Part shown: positions 17,523 to 25,783 of the stretch, in pieces
How positions within the stretch are numbered: position 1 is the first letter of the stretch
Layout of the letters: the number at the start of each line of letters is the position of its first letter
Assembly: GCA_041690675.1 (NCBI GenBank)
Contig: JAWLGU010000006.1
Coordinates: forward strand, 1 to 64,000
Reading direction: 5' to 3'
Source of the DNA: UBA7803 sp041690675
GTDB lineage: Bacteria; Pseudomonadota; Gammaproteobacteria; Pseudomonadales; Azotimanducaceae
Length of the DNA: 64,000 nucleotides
Notes under the pieces: generated by a model
Told to the model about the DNA's origin: nothing
Databases searched by the model: none
What the model saw: the letters and a program-made list of their open reading frames with translations, nothing else
Translations under genes and position numbers: made by a program

Positions 17523-18181
17523 GCGCCGCGCCGGTGGACACCGCGGCCCTGGTTCAGCTCCTCGTGGATGCCGGGGTGCTGCGGTTCGGGGACTTCGTGC
17601 TGAAGTCCGGGCGGCGGAGTCCGTACTTCTTCAATCTCGGCGCGCTGCACAGCGGAGCCGCCATCCAGCAGCTCGCGGAAGCGTACGCGGCGCGTATTCG
17701 GACCGCGGAACTGGATTTCGACGTGGTGTTCGGTCCGGCCTACAAGGGCATTCCGGTGGCGGTGGCGACGGCGGAAGCCCTGGCGCGGGGCGGCCGGGAC
17801 GTGGCCTGGGCTTTCAACCGCAAGGAGGCGAAGGACCACGGCGAGGGCGGCGCCTTCGTGGGCGCCGACGTCTCCGGGCGCGTGCTTCTGGTGGACGACG
17901 TGCTCACGGCCGGCACGGCGATCCGCGAAGCCGTGGGGCTCATCCGCCAGGCCGGAGGCACCCTGGTAGGCGTGGTCATCGCCATGGATCGCCAGGAGCG
18001 GAATGCCGACGGCACCACCGCCGTGGCGGCCTTGGCCGCCGACCTGGGAGTACCGGTGCTGAGCCTGCTGACCCTCGAAGATGTGATCGGGTACCTTGAC
18101 GCTCGAGCGGGGGAGAACAAAGATCAGGCGGCGCTCCGCGAGCGGATCCGGCAGTACCGCGAAGCCTATTGTATCCGCTGA
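17519..18181 (+). CDS. pyrE: orotate phosphoribosyltransferase
   Basis: Converts orotate and PRPP to OMP in pyrimidine synthesis. 220 residues; FGDFVLKSGRRSPYFFNLG near the start, VVFGPAYKGIPVA in the core, and the PRPP signature VLLVDDVLTAGTAI around residue 121. GTG start overlapping the rph stop by 4 bp (GTGA), so it is coupled to rph. The order rph-pyrE matches E. coli, where pyrE expression depends on translation of rph; the same coupling is likely here. Confidence 0.97.
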   Translation: MSAAPVDTAALVQLLVDAGVLRFGDFVLKSGRRSPYFFNLGALHSGAAIQQLAEAYAARIRTAELDFDVVFGPAYKGIPVAVATAEALARGGRDVAWAFNRKEAKDHGEGGAFVGADVSGRVLLVDDVLTAGTAIREAVGLIRQAGGTLVGVVIAMDRQERNADGTTAVAALAADLGVPVLSLLTLEDVIGYLDARAGENKDQAALRERIRQYREAYCIR

Positions 18182-18208
18182 GCAACGCGCCCCAGCGATG
18201 GACGGTAC

Positions 18209-18820
18209 ATGAAGACACTCACCCACCTCCGCCTCGTCGCCGCCGCCCTGCTGTCGACCTGGCTGGTGGCGGCTGCGGCCGCCGACAGCGTCATGTTCAA
18301 GTTCACCGACCAACGGGGCGATGTGGTGTACTCCTATACCCTGCCTCCCGGCCAGGCCCGGCTCGGCTATCAGAAGGTGGACGTGAGCACCGGCCAGGTG
18401 GTGGAGTCGGTGGCGCCTCAGCTGCCGCCGGAAGAGCTGGCGGAGCAGCTGCGCCGGGAGGAGGCGCTGAATGCCTGTCGTGCGGAGCTCGCTCGACTGC
18501 ACGCGCTGTACGGGTCCGAGCAGGACATCGGCCACGCCGAGCGGGAGGCACTGGACTCCCTCGAGCGCCGAATCGCCCAGATCCAGGGCAATCTGGCCCT
18601 GGCCCGGCAGGAGCAGGAGCGGTTGAGCGCTCGGGCGGCTGACGCCGAGCGCGCCGGTCGCCCCGTGTCCCAGAGCCTCCTCGACAAGCTCCAACGCAGC
18701 CAGTCGCAGATCCGGACCCTGATGCGGGAGGTGGAGCAGCGCCGCGCGGAGCAGAACGAGGCCCGGACCCGCTACGCCCGAGAGCTGCAACAATTCAGAG
18801 ACGGCGACTGCGGGAAATGA
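18209..18820 (+). CDS. exported coiled-coil protein with DUF4124-like N-terminal segment
   Basis: 203 residues. Residues 1-25 look like a cleavable signal peptide (basic start, then LVAAALLSTWLVAAAAA). Residues about 26-60 (VMFKFTDQRGDVVYSYTLPPGQ) resemble the DUF4124 pattern of periplasmic proteins, in which a residue-residue turn precedes the word 'vysd'. From about 75 to the end the protein is a charged heptad-rich coiled coil. Two cysteines, C88 and C201 by position, might pair. No function is known. It starts 27 bp after pyrE with the convergent slmA 12 bp downstream. Confidence 0.7.
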   Translation: MKTLTHLRLVAAALLSTWLVAAAAADSVMFKFTDQRGDVVYSYTLPPGQARLGYQKVDVSTGQVVESVAPQLPPEELAEQLRREEALNACRAELARLHALYGSEQDIGHAEREALDSLERRIAQIQGNLALARQEQERLSARAADAERAGRPVSQSLLDKLQRSQSQIRTLMREVEQRRAEQNEARTRYARELQQFRDGDCGK

Positions 18821-18832
18821 GGGACCGGCCGG

Positions 18833-19420
18833 CTACTTGCCGAAGACCGCCCGCTCCAGCGCGGTCCATTGCTCCTCCCAGCCCGCCGTTGGCAGCGCCC
18901 GGAACTCACTGCGCACAAACTGGTTGATGCGTCCCTCGGTGGCCGAGAGCAGCAGGTTCGCCGCCGCGGTGCTGCCCAGCTCCGGCGCCGGTACCCGGGT
19001 CATGGCCCACTCCCGCAGGATCAGCCGGAGCTGAGTCTCAAGACGGTCGAAGAGCTGCCGGATGCGGCTGCGCAGTCGGTCCGTCTCTCCCAGCAGGGCG
19101 TCGCCCACCAGGAGGCGCGCCATGCCCGGATTGCGCTCCGCGAAAGACAGCATCAGCCAAAGAATCATGCGGCAGCGGCGCTCTGCGGACGGCTCTTCCG
19201 AGAGGATGCGCTTGATGCGGGAGAACAGGCTCTCCTCGATGAACTCGATGAGACCCTCGAGCATCTTGGCCTTGCTCGGAAAGTGCCGGTAGAGGGCCGC
19301 CTCGGATACGCCCACCTGCTCGGCGAGCGCCGCCGTGGTGATGCGGCTGCCCGGGTGCGCTTCCAGCATGAGTGCGAAGGCCTGGAGGATTTCCTGCCTA
19401 CGGTTGCTCCTAGGGGCCAT
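18833..19420 (-). CDS. slmA: nucleoid occlusion factor SlmA (TetR family)
   Basis: DNA-bound inhibitor of FtsZ that prevents septum formation over the nucleoid. 195 residues starting MAPRSNRRQEILQAFALML, with the helix-turn-helix ITTAALAEQVGVSEAALYRHFPSKAKM at residues 27-53, nearly the SlmA consensus. The C-terminal half LLLSATEGRINQFVRSEF is also typical. The ATG at 19420 overlaps the end of argB by 11 bp. Its position beside coaBC-argB-pyrE matches the E. coli slmA (ttk) locus, which supports the name over a generic TetR regulator. Confidence 0.92.
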   Translation of the reverse strand: MAPRSNRRQEILQAFALMLEAHPGSRITTAALAEQVGVSEAALYRHFPSKAKMLEGLIEFIEESLFSRIKRILSEEPSAERRCRMILWLMLSFAERNPGMARLLVGDALLGETDRLRSRIRQLFDRLETQLRLILREWAMTRVPAPELGSTAAANLLLSATEGRINQFVRSEFRALPTAGWEEQWTALERAVFGK

Positions 19421-20330
19421 CCGTGGCGGGCTCCGGTTCCAGGGTGATCTTGGTGCCGATGCCGGCGTCGGTGAAGATCTCGATGAGCAGCGAGTGCGCG
19501 ATGGTGCCGTCGATGATCTGCACGCTCCCCACTCCACCCCGCAGCGCGTCCAGGGCGCATCGGGTCTTGGGGAGCATGCCCTCGTTGATGGTGCCTTCGG
19601 CGATGAGAGACTCCACCTGAGCCGCGCACAGGCTCGCAATGGGCGTCCCCTGCGCATCGAGAATGCCGGGCCGGTTGGTCAGCAGAATCAGCTTTTCCGC
19701 GTGCACGGCCTCGGCCAGGCGACCGGCCACCAGGTCGGCGTTGATGTTGTAGGACTCGCCCGATTCCCCCACGCCGATGGGGGCGATCACCGGGATGAAA
19801 TCATTGCCGGTGAGCGAGGCGATGATGCCGACGTCCACGTGGGCCACCTCGCCCACATGCCCGATGTCGATGATCTCGGGGGCCGCCAGGGCCGGATCCG
19901 AGCGCCTGAGGGTCAGCTTGCGCGCGCGGATGAGGTTGCCGTCCTTGCCCGTGACCCCCACCGCCCGGCCGCCGTGCTGGTTGATCAGCGAGACGATCTC
20001 CTGGTTCACGAGCCCGCCCAGCACCATCTCCACCACGTCCATGGTCTGGGCATCGGTCACCCGCATGCCGTCCACGAAGCGGCTGGGGATGTTCAGGCGG
20101 GCGAGCAGGTCGCCGATCTGCGGTCCGCCGCCGTGCACCACCACCGGATTCATGCCCACCAGCTTCAGTAGCACGATGTCGCGGGCGAAGGTGTTCTGCA
20201 GGCGCTCCTCCACCATGGCGTTGCCGCCGTACTTGATGACCACCGTCGAACCGTGATAGCGGCGGATGTAAGGCAGTGCTTCGGTGAGCACGCTGGCGAT
20301 GTTGCGCGCCTGGTCGTCGGAAATCTGCAT
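19410..20330 (-). CDS. argB: acetylglutamate kinase
   Basis: Second step of arginine synthesis, phosphorylating N-acetyl-L-glutamate. 306 residues with the nucleotide-binding VVIKYGGNAM near residue 30, PVVVHGGGPQIG, and NINADLVAGRLAEA. Its length and the N-terminal helix before KYGGNAM suit the hexameric, arginine-feedback-inhibited type; this is inference. It starts 4 bp after algC, and its 3' end overlaps slmA. Confidence 0.97.
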   Translation of the reverse strand: MQISDDQARNIASVLTEALPYIRRYHGSTVVIKYGGNAMVEERLQNTFARDIVLLKLVGMNPVVVHGGGPQIGDLLARLNIPSRFVDGMRVTDAQTMDVVEMVLGGLVNQEIVSLINQHGGRAVGVTGKDGNLIRARKLTLRRSDPALAAPEIIDIGHVGEVAHVDVGIIASLTGNDFIPVIAPIGVGESGESYNINADLVAGRLAEAVHAEKLILLTNRPGILDAQGTPIASLCAAQVESLIAEGTINEGMLPKTRCALDALRGGVGSVQIIDGTIAHSLLIEIFTDAGIGTKITLEPEPATDGP

Positions 20331-20333
20331 GGG

Positions 20334-23039
20334 CTAGTTGAACCGCAGCGCCGGATCGATGGCCGAGAGCTGCTTCTGGAACAGCGCCTTGATGCGGTCG
20401 AGCGCTTCCTGGGTGTCCGCCTCGAAGCGCAGGGACAGCACGGGGCTGGTGTTCGAGGGACGGACGAGCCCCCAGCCGTCGGGGAAGTCAACCCGGAGAC
20501 CGTCGATGGTGGTGATGGTGCCCGTGCCGAAATCGCCGTCGATGGACAGGCGCTGAATGATCTCGAACTTGGCCTGCTCGGTGGTCTGGATCTTGATTTC
20601 CGGCGTGCTGTAGGTGACCGGGAACTGCGCGACCATCTCATCGAGGGTCTCGGCCGAGCCGCCCAGGATCTCCAGCAATCGCGCCGCGGAGTACAGGGCG
20701 TCGTCGAAACCGTACCAGCGTTCTCCGAAGCAGATGTGACCGCTGAACTCGCCGGCCAGCAGGGCCCCCGTCTCCTTGAGCTTGGCCTTGATGTGGGAGT
20801 GCCCGGTCTTCCACATGATGGGCCGCCCGCCCAGGTCGCTGATGAGGCTGTTGAGGTGCCGGCTGCACTTCACGTCGTAGATGATGTCGGCGCCGGGGTT
20901 GCGGCCGACGATGTCCTGGGCGTACAGCATGAGCAGCTTGTCCGGCCAGACGATTTCGCCGTTCCGAGTCACCACGCCGAGCCGGTCGCCATCGCCGTCG
21001 AACGCCAGACCCAGGTCCGCCTGCTCCGCCGCCACCACGGTGATCAGATCCTCCAGATTGGCCGGCTCCGCCGGATCCGGGTGGTGGTTGGGGAAGTCGC
21101 CGTCCACGTCGCAGTACAGGGGCACTACGTCGCAGCCGAGCCGGCTGACCAGCTCCGGCACCAGGCGGCCCGCCACGCCGTTGCCGCAGTCCACCACCAC
21201 CTTCAGCGGCTGCGCCACCACCACGTCGTCGACGATGCGCTGGACGTACTGCTCGGCGACGTCCACCTCCTCGACGCGGCCGTCGCCCTCGCTGAGCCGG
21301 TTCTCCTCGATTCGCGCCCGCAGCGCCTGAATCCGCTCCTCCGCCAGGGTGACGCCGGCCAGCACCATCTTCAGGCCGTTGTATTCCGGCGGGTTGTGGG
21401 AGCCGGTGATCATGATGCCGGTACCGGTGTCCAGCGCGTGGGTGGCGAAGTAGAGCACCGGGGTGGGCACCTGGCCGATGTCCAGGACGTGCATGCCGCC
21501 GTCCGCCAGCCCGCGGGTGAGAGCATCCCGCAGCGGCGCGCTGGAGTGCCGGCCGTCCCGGCCCACGGCGACCCGGCTCTGCTGGTGCTCCGCGGCCTCG
21601 GCGGCGAAGGCCCGGCCGATCCAGTACACCACGTCCTCGGTGAGGTTCCTGGTGGTGATGCCGCGGATGTCGTAGGAACGGAAGATCTCCGGCTCGAGCT
21701 CGAGCCCCATGGCCAGAGGCGACGTGTCCTCGCTGACCTCGATGCCGAAGTTGTCCCGGGACGCGCCGCTGGCGCGCACCTCCAGAAAGTCATCGGGCTC
21801 GGCGGGCGCCGGCCGGAATGACTTCGACTGGTTCGCGCCTTCATGCTCATCCGACATGTTCGTTACCTCGTCCTGCAGCACATCGTCTTCGTCCTGGCGG
21901 AGGGGGCCTGCCGAACCGGCCGGCCGCGGAGCCTCGCCCTGCGCCGCCCGGGCCCCCGCCGCGGGCTCCTCCTGGGCGCGGGCCATGCGGGCGGTGTCAC
22001 GCCCCAGATCAGCGAACAGCGCCAGGGTGTAGCGCTGGGGTTGCCGCCGGCCGCCGCGCAGCGCCTGGCTCAGCTGCGCGAGCAGGGCATCCGCGTCGGC
22101 CTTCAGGGCCCGTGAAAGGCTCGAGAAGGCGAACAGCACCCCGGCCAGCAGCAATCCCAGTGCCACCGCCAGCGCCGTCGCCACATCGGCTGCGCTGGCC
22201 ACCGGCTGCGCAACGGCGTCGCCGGGCTCGAACACAATCCGCCAGTACGGTACTGCCAGCTCGCGGGATACGTGGCTGGTACCGCTGGCGGGTGCGTCGC
22301 CCCATTGCAGCAGAGTGACCGGCTCGGCGCCGTCGAAAGCCTGCTGCAGGCTCACCCGGCCGGCACCGCTGTGGAAGGCCGTCAGCGGCTCGAGGAAGTA
22401 GTCCGTGGACCAGGCGGCGAAGAGCACTCCGGCCACGGCCCCCGCCTGAAGAATGGGTTGGGCTGCATAGAATCGGCCGCGCCGGCTGTCCAGGACCACG
22501 CCCTCGGGCCCTACGAAGGGCTCGTTCTCGGCGCGCTGAATGACCTCCCGGGCGGCCCAGGAGATGGGCACCTCGGCGTTCAGATCCACCGCTGCCGCTC
22601 CCTTGGGCACGATCTCCACGCGATCCGCGAACGCCAGCAGAGCCGTCAGCTCCGCACCCGCTGCCCGCATCCGCGCCTCGTCGTAGCTGGCGAGGGTCGC
22701 CACGGTCTCCTCCGCCTCCGCCACCGCCCGCATCTGCGCGCGCAGCGAGCTGATGCGGGCGTTGAACCACCCTGCATAACCGTCTGCGGCCGACGCCACC
22801 ATGGCTGCCTGGTGGCTGGTGTTGGCCCGCTCCACCACCTGGTGCCAGAGCACGGCGGCGGCCACCACCAGCCCGCCCACGCCCAAGCCGATGGCCGGCA
22901 GCGCAGCGTTCCAGATGCCTCGGCCGCTGCGCCGGTCGCGTGAGGGGGCGGTCACGGGAGCGTGTTCCTGGCTCGCGGCGTCCAATGCTCTACGTCCTTC
23001 GATCGGTGGGTGAATGGTAGTGGCCGAGCGCCCGGGCAT
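20334..23039 (-). CDS. algC: phosphomannomutase/phosphoglucomutase AlgC with membrane-anchored periplasmic N-terminal region
   Basis: Interconverts hexose-1- and hexose-6-phosphates for exopolysaccharide and LPS sugar supply. 901 residues, about double the catalytic module. The C-terminal ~460 residues (from LELEPEIFRSYDIRG) hold the enzyme: phosphoserine loop TGSHNPPEYN with Ser near residue 547 and metal loop DGDGDR near 680. The N-terminal ~430 residues have a membrane helix at about 45-67, a presumed periplasmic domain of about 220 residues, a second helix near 288-310 and a polar linker rich in Ala/Glu. Similar long AlgC forms exist in pseudomonads. Flanked by coaBC upstream and argB downstream, but dut, often present between coaBC and algC, is absent. 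Confidence 0.93.
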   Translation of the reverse strand: MPGRSATTIHPPIEGRRALDAASQEHAPVTAPSRDRRSGRGIWNAALPAIGLGVGGLVVAAAVLWHQVVERANTSHQAAMVASAADGYAGWFNARISSLRAQMRAVAEAEETVATLASYDEARMRAAGAELTALLAFADRVEIVPKGAAAVDLNAEVPISWAAREVIQRAENEPFVGPEGVVLDSRRGRFYAAQPILQAGAVAGVLFAAWSTDYFLEPLTAFHSGAGRVSLQQAFDGAEPVTLLQWGDAPASGTSHVSRELAVPYWRIVFEPGDAVAQPVASAADVATALAVALGLLLAGVLFAFSSLSRALKADADALLAQLSQALRGGRRQPQRYTLALFADLGRDTARMARAQEEPAAGARAAQGEAPRPAGSAGPLRQDEDDVLQDEVTNMSDEHEGANQSKSFRPAPAEPDDFLEVRASGASRDNFGIEVSEDTSPLAMGLELEPEIFRSYDIRGITTRNLTEDVVYWIGRAFAAEAAEHQQSRVAVGRDGRHSSAPLRDALTRGLADGGMHVLDIGQVPTPVLYFATHALDTGTGIMITGSHNPPEYNGLKMVLAGVTLAEERIQALRARIEENRLSEGDGRVEEVDVAEQYVQRIVDDVVVAQPLKVVVDCGNGVAGRLVPELVSRLGCDVVPLYCDVDGDFPNHHPDPAEPANLEDLITVVAAEQADLGLAFDGDGDRLGVVTRNGEIVWPDKLLMLYAQDIVGRNPGADIIYDVKCSRHLNSLISDLGGRPIMWKTGHSHIKAKLKETGALLAGEFSGHICFGERWYGFDDALYSAARLLEILGGSAETLDEMVAQFPVTYSTPEIKIQTTEQAKFEIIQRLSIDGDFGTGTITTIDGLRVDFPDGWGLVRPSNTSPVLSLRFEADTQEALDRIKALFQKQLSAIDPALRFN

Positions 23040-23063
23040 CCAGCGCCGCCTGCCGCGCCCGTG

Positions 23064-24365
23064 TCAGGGAAACCTGGTGCCTCCAGCCCCTTGGGAGTTA
23101 GCAGGTGCTAACGCCGATGGTAGCCGCTCGGCGATGGTGGCGATGATCTCCCGCGCCAGAACGTCTTTACCCGCCTGCTCGAGCTGACGCTCGCCGCCAT
23201 CCCAGATCAGCGCCACCCGATTGTCGTCGCTGTCGAAGCCGATCCCGGGCTGGGATACGTCGTTGACCACGATGAGGTCCAGGTTCTTGCGCTGACGCTT
23301 TTCCCGGGCATGTGACAGGGCGTCGTGAGTCTCCGCCGCGAACCCCACTACGAAAGGGCGTCGAGGATGGGCGGCCACCGCGGCGATGATGTCCGGGTTC
23401 TCCACCAGTTCCAGGGTCCTGCCGGAGATCGACACGCCGGGCTCCTTCTTTATCTTCTGCTCGGCGGGTCTGGCGGGACGGAAATCCGCCACCGCCGCCA
23501 CACCGATGAAGATGTCGCACTCCCCCACCCGGGCCATCACCGCATCGTGCATCTCCCGCGCGGTGGTCACCTCCACCGTGGTCACCCCCGGAGGCGGAGC
23601 CAGCGACACCGGACCGCTGATCAGGGTGACCTGCGCGCCGCTGCGTCGGGCCGCCGCCGCCAGCGCGTAGCCCTGCTTGCCGGAGCTGCGGTTGCTGATG
23701 TAGCGCACCGGGTCGATGGCCTCCTGGGTCGGTCCGGCGGTTACGAGCACCCGGCGCCCGCGGAGCGCTTCACCGGTGCGGAAGAGGTCCAGCACCGTCT
23801 CCACCAGCACCTCCGGCTCCACCATGCGACCGGGGCCGTACTCGCCGCAGGCCATGGGACCATGATCGGGGCCGGCGATGAGGCAGCCATCGGCCTGGAG
23901 CCGCTGCAGATTGCGCTGGGTAGCGGGGTGCTCCCACATGGCCACGTTCATGGCCGGGGCCAGGATCACCGGGGCCCGGGTCGCCAGCCGCAGGGTGCAC
24001 AGCAGATCGTCCGCCCGACCCGCCCCCAGGCGGCTCAGCAGGTCCGCGGTTGCCGGCGCCACCACCAGCAGTTCCGCCCAGCGGGCGAGCTCGATGTGGC
24101 CCATGGCCGCTTCGGCCTGTTCGTCCCACAGGTCGCTGCGCACCGGCCGGCCCGAGACGGCCTGCAGGGTGGTGTGGGTGACGAAGTGCTCCGCGCCCCG
24201 GGTGGTCACCACCTGCACGTCTGCACCCTGCTCCCGCAGTCTTCGCACAAGCACGGGCGCCTTGTAGGCTGCTATGCCGCCGCTCACCCCCACTATGATT
24301 CGGCGGTGGGCGAGCGGCTCGGCCGGTGACTGAAGCGGGTCGGGCGGGTGGCTGCCTCGGGTCAT
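23064..24365 (-). CDS. coaBC: bifunctional phosphopantothenoylcysteine decarboxylase/phosphopantothenate-cysteine ligase
   Basis: Two consecutive steps of coenzyme A synthesis. 433 residues. The N-terminal CoaC domain shows VGVSGGIAAYKAP, PAMNVAMWEHPATQRN and the catalytic cysteine loop GPMACGEYGPGRM. The CoaB domain shows VTAGPTQEAIDPVRYISNRSSGKQG and the KIKKEPG segment. The ATG at 24365 sits 2 bp from divergent coding sequence of the radC region; a longer open frame upstream runs antisense to radC and was rejected. Also called dfp. Next downstream is algC. Confidence 0.96.
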   Translation of the reverse strand: MTRGSHPPDPLQSPAEPLAHRRIIVGVSGGIAAYKAPVLVRRLREQGADVQVVTTRGAEHFVTHTTLQAVSGRPVRSDLWDEQAEAAMGHIELARWAELLVVAPATADLLSRLGAGRADDLLCTLRLATRAPVILAPAMNVAMWEHPATQRNLQRLQADGCLIAGPDHGPMACGEYGPGRMVEPEVLVETVLDLFRTGEALRGRRVLVTAGPTQEAIDPVRYISNRSSGKQGYALAAAARRSGAQVTLISGPVSLAPPPGVTTVEVTTAREMHDAVMARVGECDIFIGVAAVADFRPARPAEQKIKKEPGVSISGRTLELVENPDIIAAVAAHPRRPFVVGFAAETHDALSHAREKRQRKNLDLIVVNDVSQPGIGFDSDDNRVALIWDGGERQLEQAGKDVLAREIIATIAERLPSALAPANSQGAGGTRFP

Positions 24366-24438
24366 GTCGGTGTCCCTTCGAGTGCGGCGCAACCATACCA
24401 CCATGGCTCTTCGCCCACTATGTGCGAACGCGGGGACC

Positions 24439-25134
24439 ATGACCAGAGCAGACACCGTAACCAGCGTGCCGGACTGGCCGAGAAGCGAGCGCCCCCGGGA
24501 GCGGCTGCTGAAGGCCGGCGCCGAGGCGCTCAGCGACGCGGAGCTGTTGGCCGTGTGCCTGGGCACCGGTGACGGCCAGCGCGATGTCCTGACGTTCGCC
24601 CGGCAACTGCTGGCCACCTTTGGCGGACTGCGGCCCCTGCTGCGCGCCTCGCCGCGCCGACTCGCCTGCGTTCGAGGGCTCGGCCCGGCCCGCATCGCCG
24701 TGCTGAAAGCGGTGCTGGCCCTCGGGGAGCGGCAGGCGGAGGCGGGCATCGCCGACCGGCCGCTGCTCACGGACACCCGCGCCGTGCGCCACTACCTGCA
24801 GCACAAGCTGTCGGGGTACGAGCGGGAGGTCTTCGCCTGCCTGTTCCTGGACACCCGGCACCGGCTCATCGGCTTCGAGGCGCTGTTCCTCGGCTCCGTG
24901 GATCGGGCCAGCGTCCATCCCCGGGAGGTGCTCAAGCAGGCCCTGGCCCACAATGCCGCCGCGGTGGTGCTGGCCCACAACCACCCGTCCGGTAATCCGG
25001 AGCCGAGCCCGAGCGACCTGCGCTTGACGGAAGAGCTGCGCGTGCTGCTCATGCAGATCGACGTCCGGGTCATCGATCATGTGGTGGTGGGCCATGGGGT
25101 CACGGTGTCGCTGGCGGAGCGGGGGTTGTTGTGA
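24439..25134 (+). CDS. radC: RadC family JAMM-type protein
   Basis: 231-residue RadC homologue; despite the name its function is unsettled. N-terminal helix-hairpin-helix region (RPRERLLKAGAEALSDAELLAV, then VRGLGPARIAVLKAV) followed by a JAMM metalloprotease-like fold with HNHPSGNPEPSPSD, which supplies the His-x-His and Asp metal ligands. The ATG at 24439, after a GGGG site, starts MTRADTVTSVPDWPRSERPRE, close to the usual start; ATGs at 24364 and 24403 are alternatives. Divergent from coaBC and upstream of rpmBG, as in E. coli (dfp-radC-rpmB-rpmG). Confidence 0.93.
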   Translation: MTRADTVTSVPDWPRSERPRERLLKAGAEALSDAELLAVCLGTGDGQRDVLTFARQLLATFGGLRPLLRASPRRLACVRGLGPARIAVLKAVLALGERQAEAGIADRPLLTDTRAVRHYLQHKLSGYEREVFACLFLDTRHRLIGFEALFLGSVDRASVHPREVLKQALAHNAAAVVLAHNHPSGNPEPSPSDLRLTEELRVLLMQIDVRVIDHVVVGHGVTVSLAERGLL

Positions 25135-25136
25135 AT

Positions 25137-25237
25137 CGGCCATCGGCTTTCAGCGATCGGCGTTCGGCAGGAGGCGAGTCGCCAGATTCCGGCGACAAGC
25201 GTCTTGCTGAGGGCTGACAGCCGACAGCCGAAAGCTG
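25137..25237. repeat. structured heptad repeat element, copy 1 (radC-rpmB gap)
   Basis: Degenerate heptads CGGCCAT, CGGCTTT, CAGCGAT, CGGCGTT and CGGCAGG run from 25137 to 25171, then AGG, then a 28-base core (25175-25202), then CTTGCTGA and inverted heptads (GGGCTGA, CAGCCGA, CAGCCGA) to about 25237. The core holds a hairpin GTCGCC/GGCGAC around AGATTCC, centred at 25187. The same architecture, core length and AGATTC position occur at 36977-37109, with different hairpin bases. This copy has more diverged heptads. It begins 2 bp after the radC stop. Confidence 0.75.
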
Positions 25238-25279
25238 CAGAGCGCCCCCGCGCCGCTTGCCGGCGCGAGGGCGCTCTGC
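25237..25279. promoter_or_regulatory. long hairpin overlapping the rpmB promoter
   Basis: GCAGAGCGCCC (25237-25247) pairs with GGGCGCTCTGC (25269-25279); after one C/A mismatch, CGCGCCG (25249-25255) pairs with CGGCGCG (25261-25267), leaving a five-base loop. That is 18 base pairs. It may end radC transcription, although the first T-run (TTTTTTT) comes only at about 25294, or act on rpmB. The candidate -35 of rpmB lies in the loop and right arm. Confidence 0.6.
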
Positions 25280-25285
25280 TATAAA
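25257..25285 (+). promoter_or_regulatory. rpmB-rpmG promoter
   Basis: TTGCCG at 25257-25262, a 17-base spacer, then TATAAA at 25280-25285 with an extended -10 TGC directly before it. Transcription would begin near 25292, leaving a leader of about 24 bases before the rpmB ATG. Good sigma-70 match by spacing and hexamers. Confidence 0.65.
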
Positions 25286-25315
25286 CGCGCCTCATTTTTT
25301 TCCGGACCCCGAGCC

Positions 25316-25552
25316 ATGTCTCAAGTCTGTCAGGTGACCGGCAAGCGCCCGCTGACCGGGAACAACGTCAGCCACGCGCAGAACAAGACCCGGCGACGCT
25401 TTTCGCCGAACCTCCACTATCACCGGTTCTGGGTGGAGAGCGAGAAGCGCTTCGTGCGCCTGCGCGTGTCGTCGAAGGGCATGCGCATCATCGACAAGAA
25501 GGGCATCGAGCAGGTGCTCGCCGACATCCGCAGCCGCGGCGAAAAGATCTAG
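25316..25552 (+). CDS. rpmB: 50S ribosomal protein L28
   Basis: 78-residue ribosomal protein. MSQVCQVTGKRPLTGNNVSHAQNKTRRRF is the standard opening, and the C-terminal half (FWVESEKRFVRLRVSSKGMRIIDKKGIEQV) is full length. The single N-terminal cysteine before TGKRP is the zinc-independent (C-minus) style. No strong Shine-Dalgarno is seen before the ATG. It is followed 23 bp later by rpmG. Confidence 0.98.
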   Translation: MSQVCQVTGKRPLTGNNVSHAQNKTRRRFSPNLHYHRFWVESEKRFVRLRVSSKGMRIIDKKGIEQVLADIRSRGEKI

Positions 25553-25575
25553 TTTCAGACACGGGCACGATCACC

Positions 25576-25731
25576 ATGCGCGACAAAATCAAGCTGGTCT
25601 CCAGCGCGGGCACAGGCCACTACTACACCACCGACAAGAACAAGCGGAACACGCCGGACAAGCTGGAGTTCAAGAAGTACGATCCCGTGATCCGCAAGCA
25701 CGTGATCTACACGGAAGCCAAGATCAAGTGA
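25576..25731 (+). CDS. rpmG: 50S ribosomal protein L33
   Basis: 51-residue ribosomal protein starting MRDKIKLVSSAGTGHYYTT, then NKRNTPDKLEFKKYDPVIRKH. It lacks the CxxC zinc ribbons of the zinc-binding L33 type, so it is the C-minus paralogue. It completes the rpmB-rpmG operon; mutM begins 52 bp downstream, as in E. coli. Confidence 0.98.
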   Translation: MRDKIKLVSSAGTGHYYTTDKNKRNTPDKLEFKKYDPVIRKHVIYTEAKIK

Positions 25732-25783
25732 GTCCGCGGGTCCGATTCATCGGGCCCCCGTAACCCGCCTCGCCCGAGCCCGC

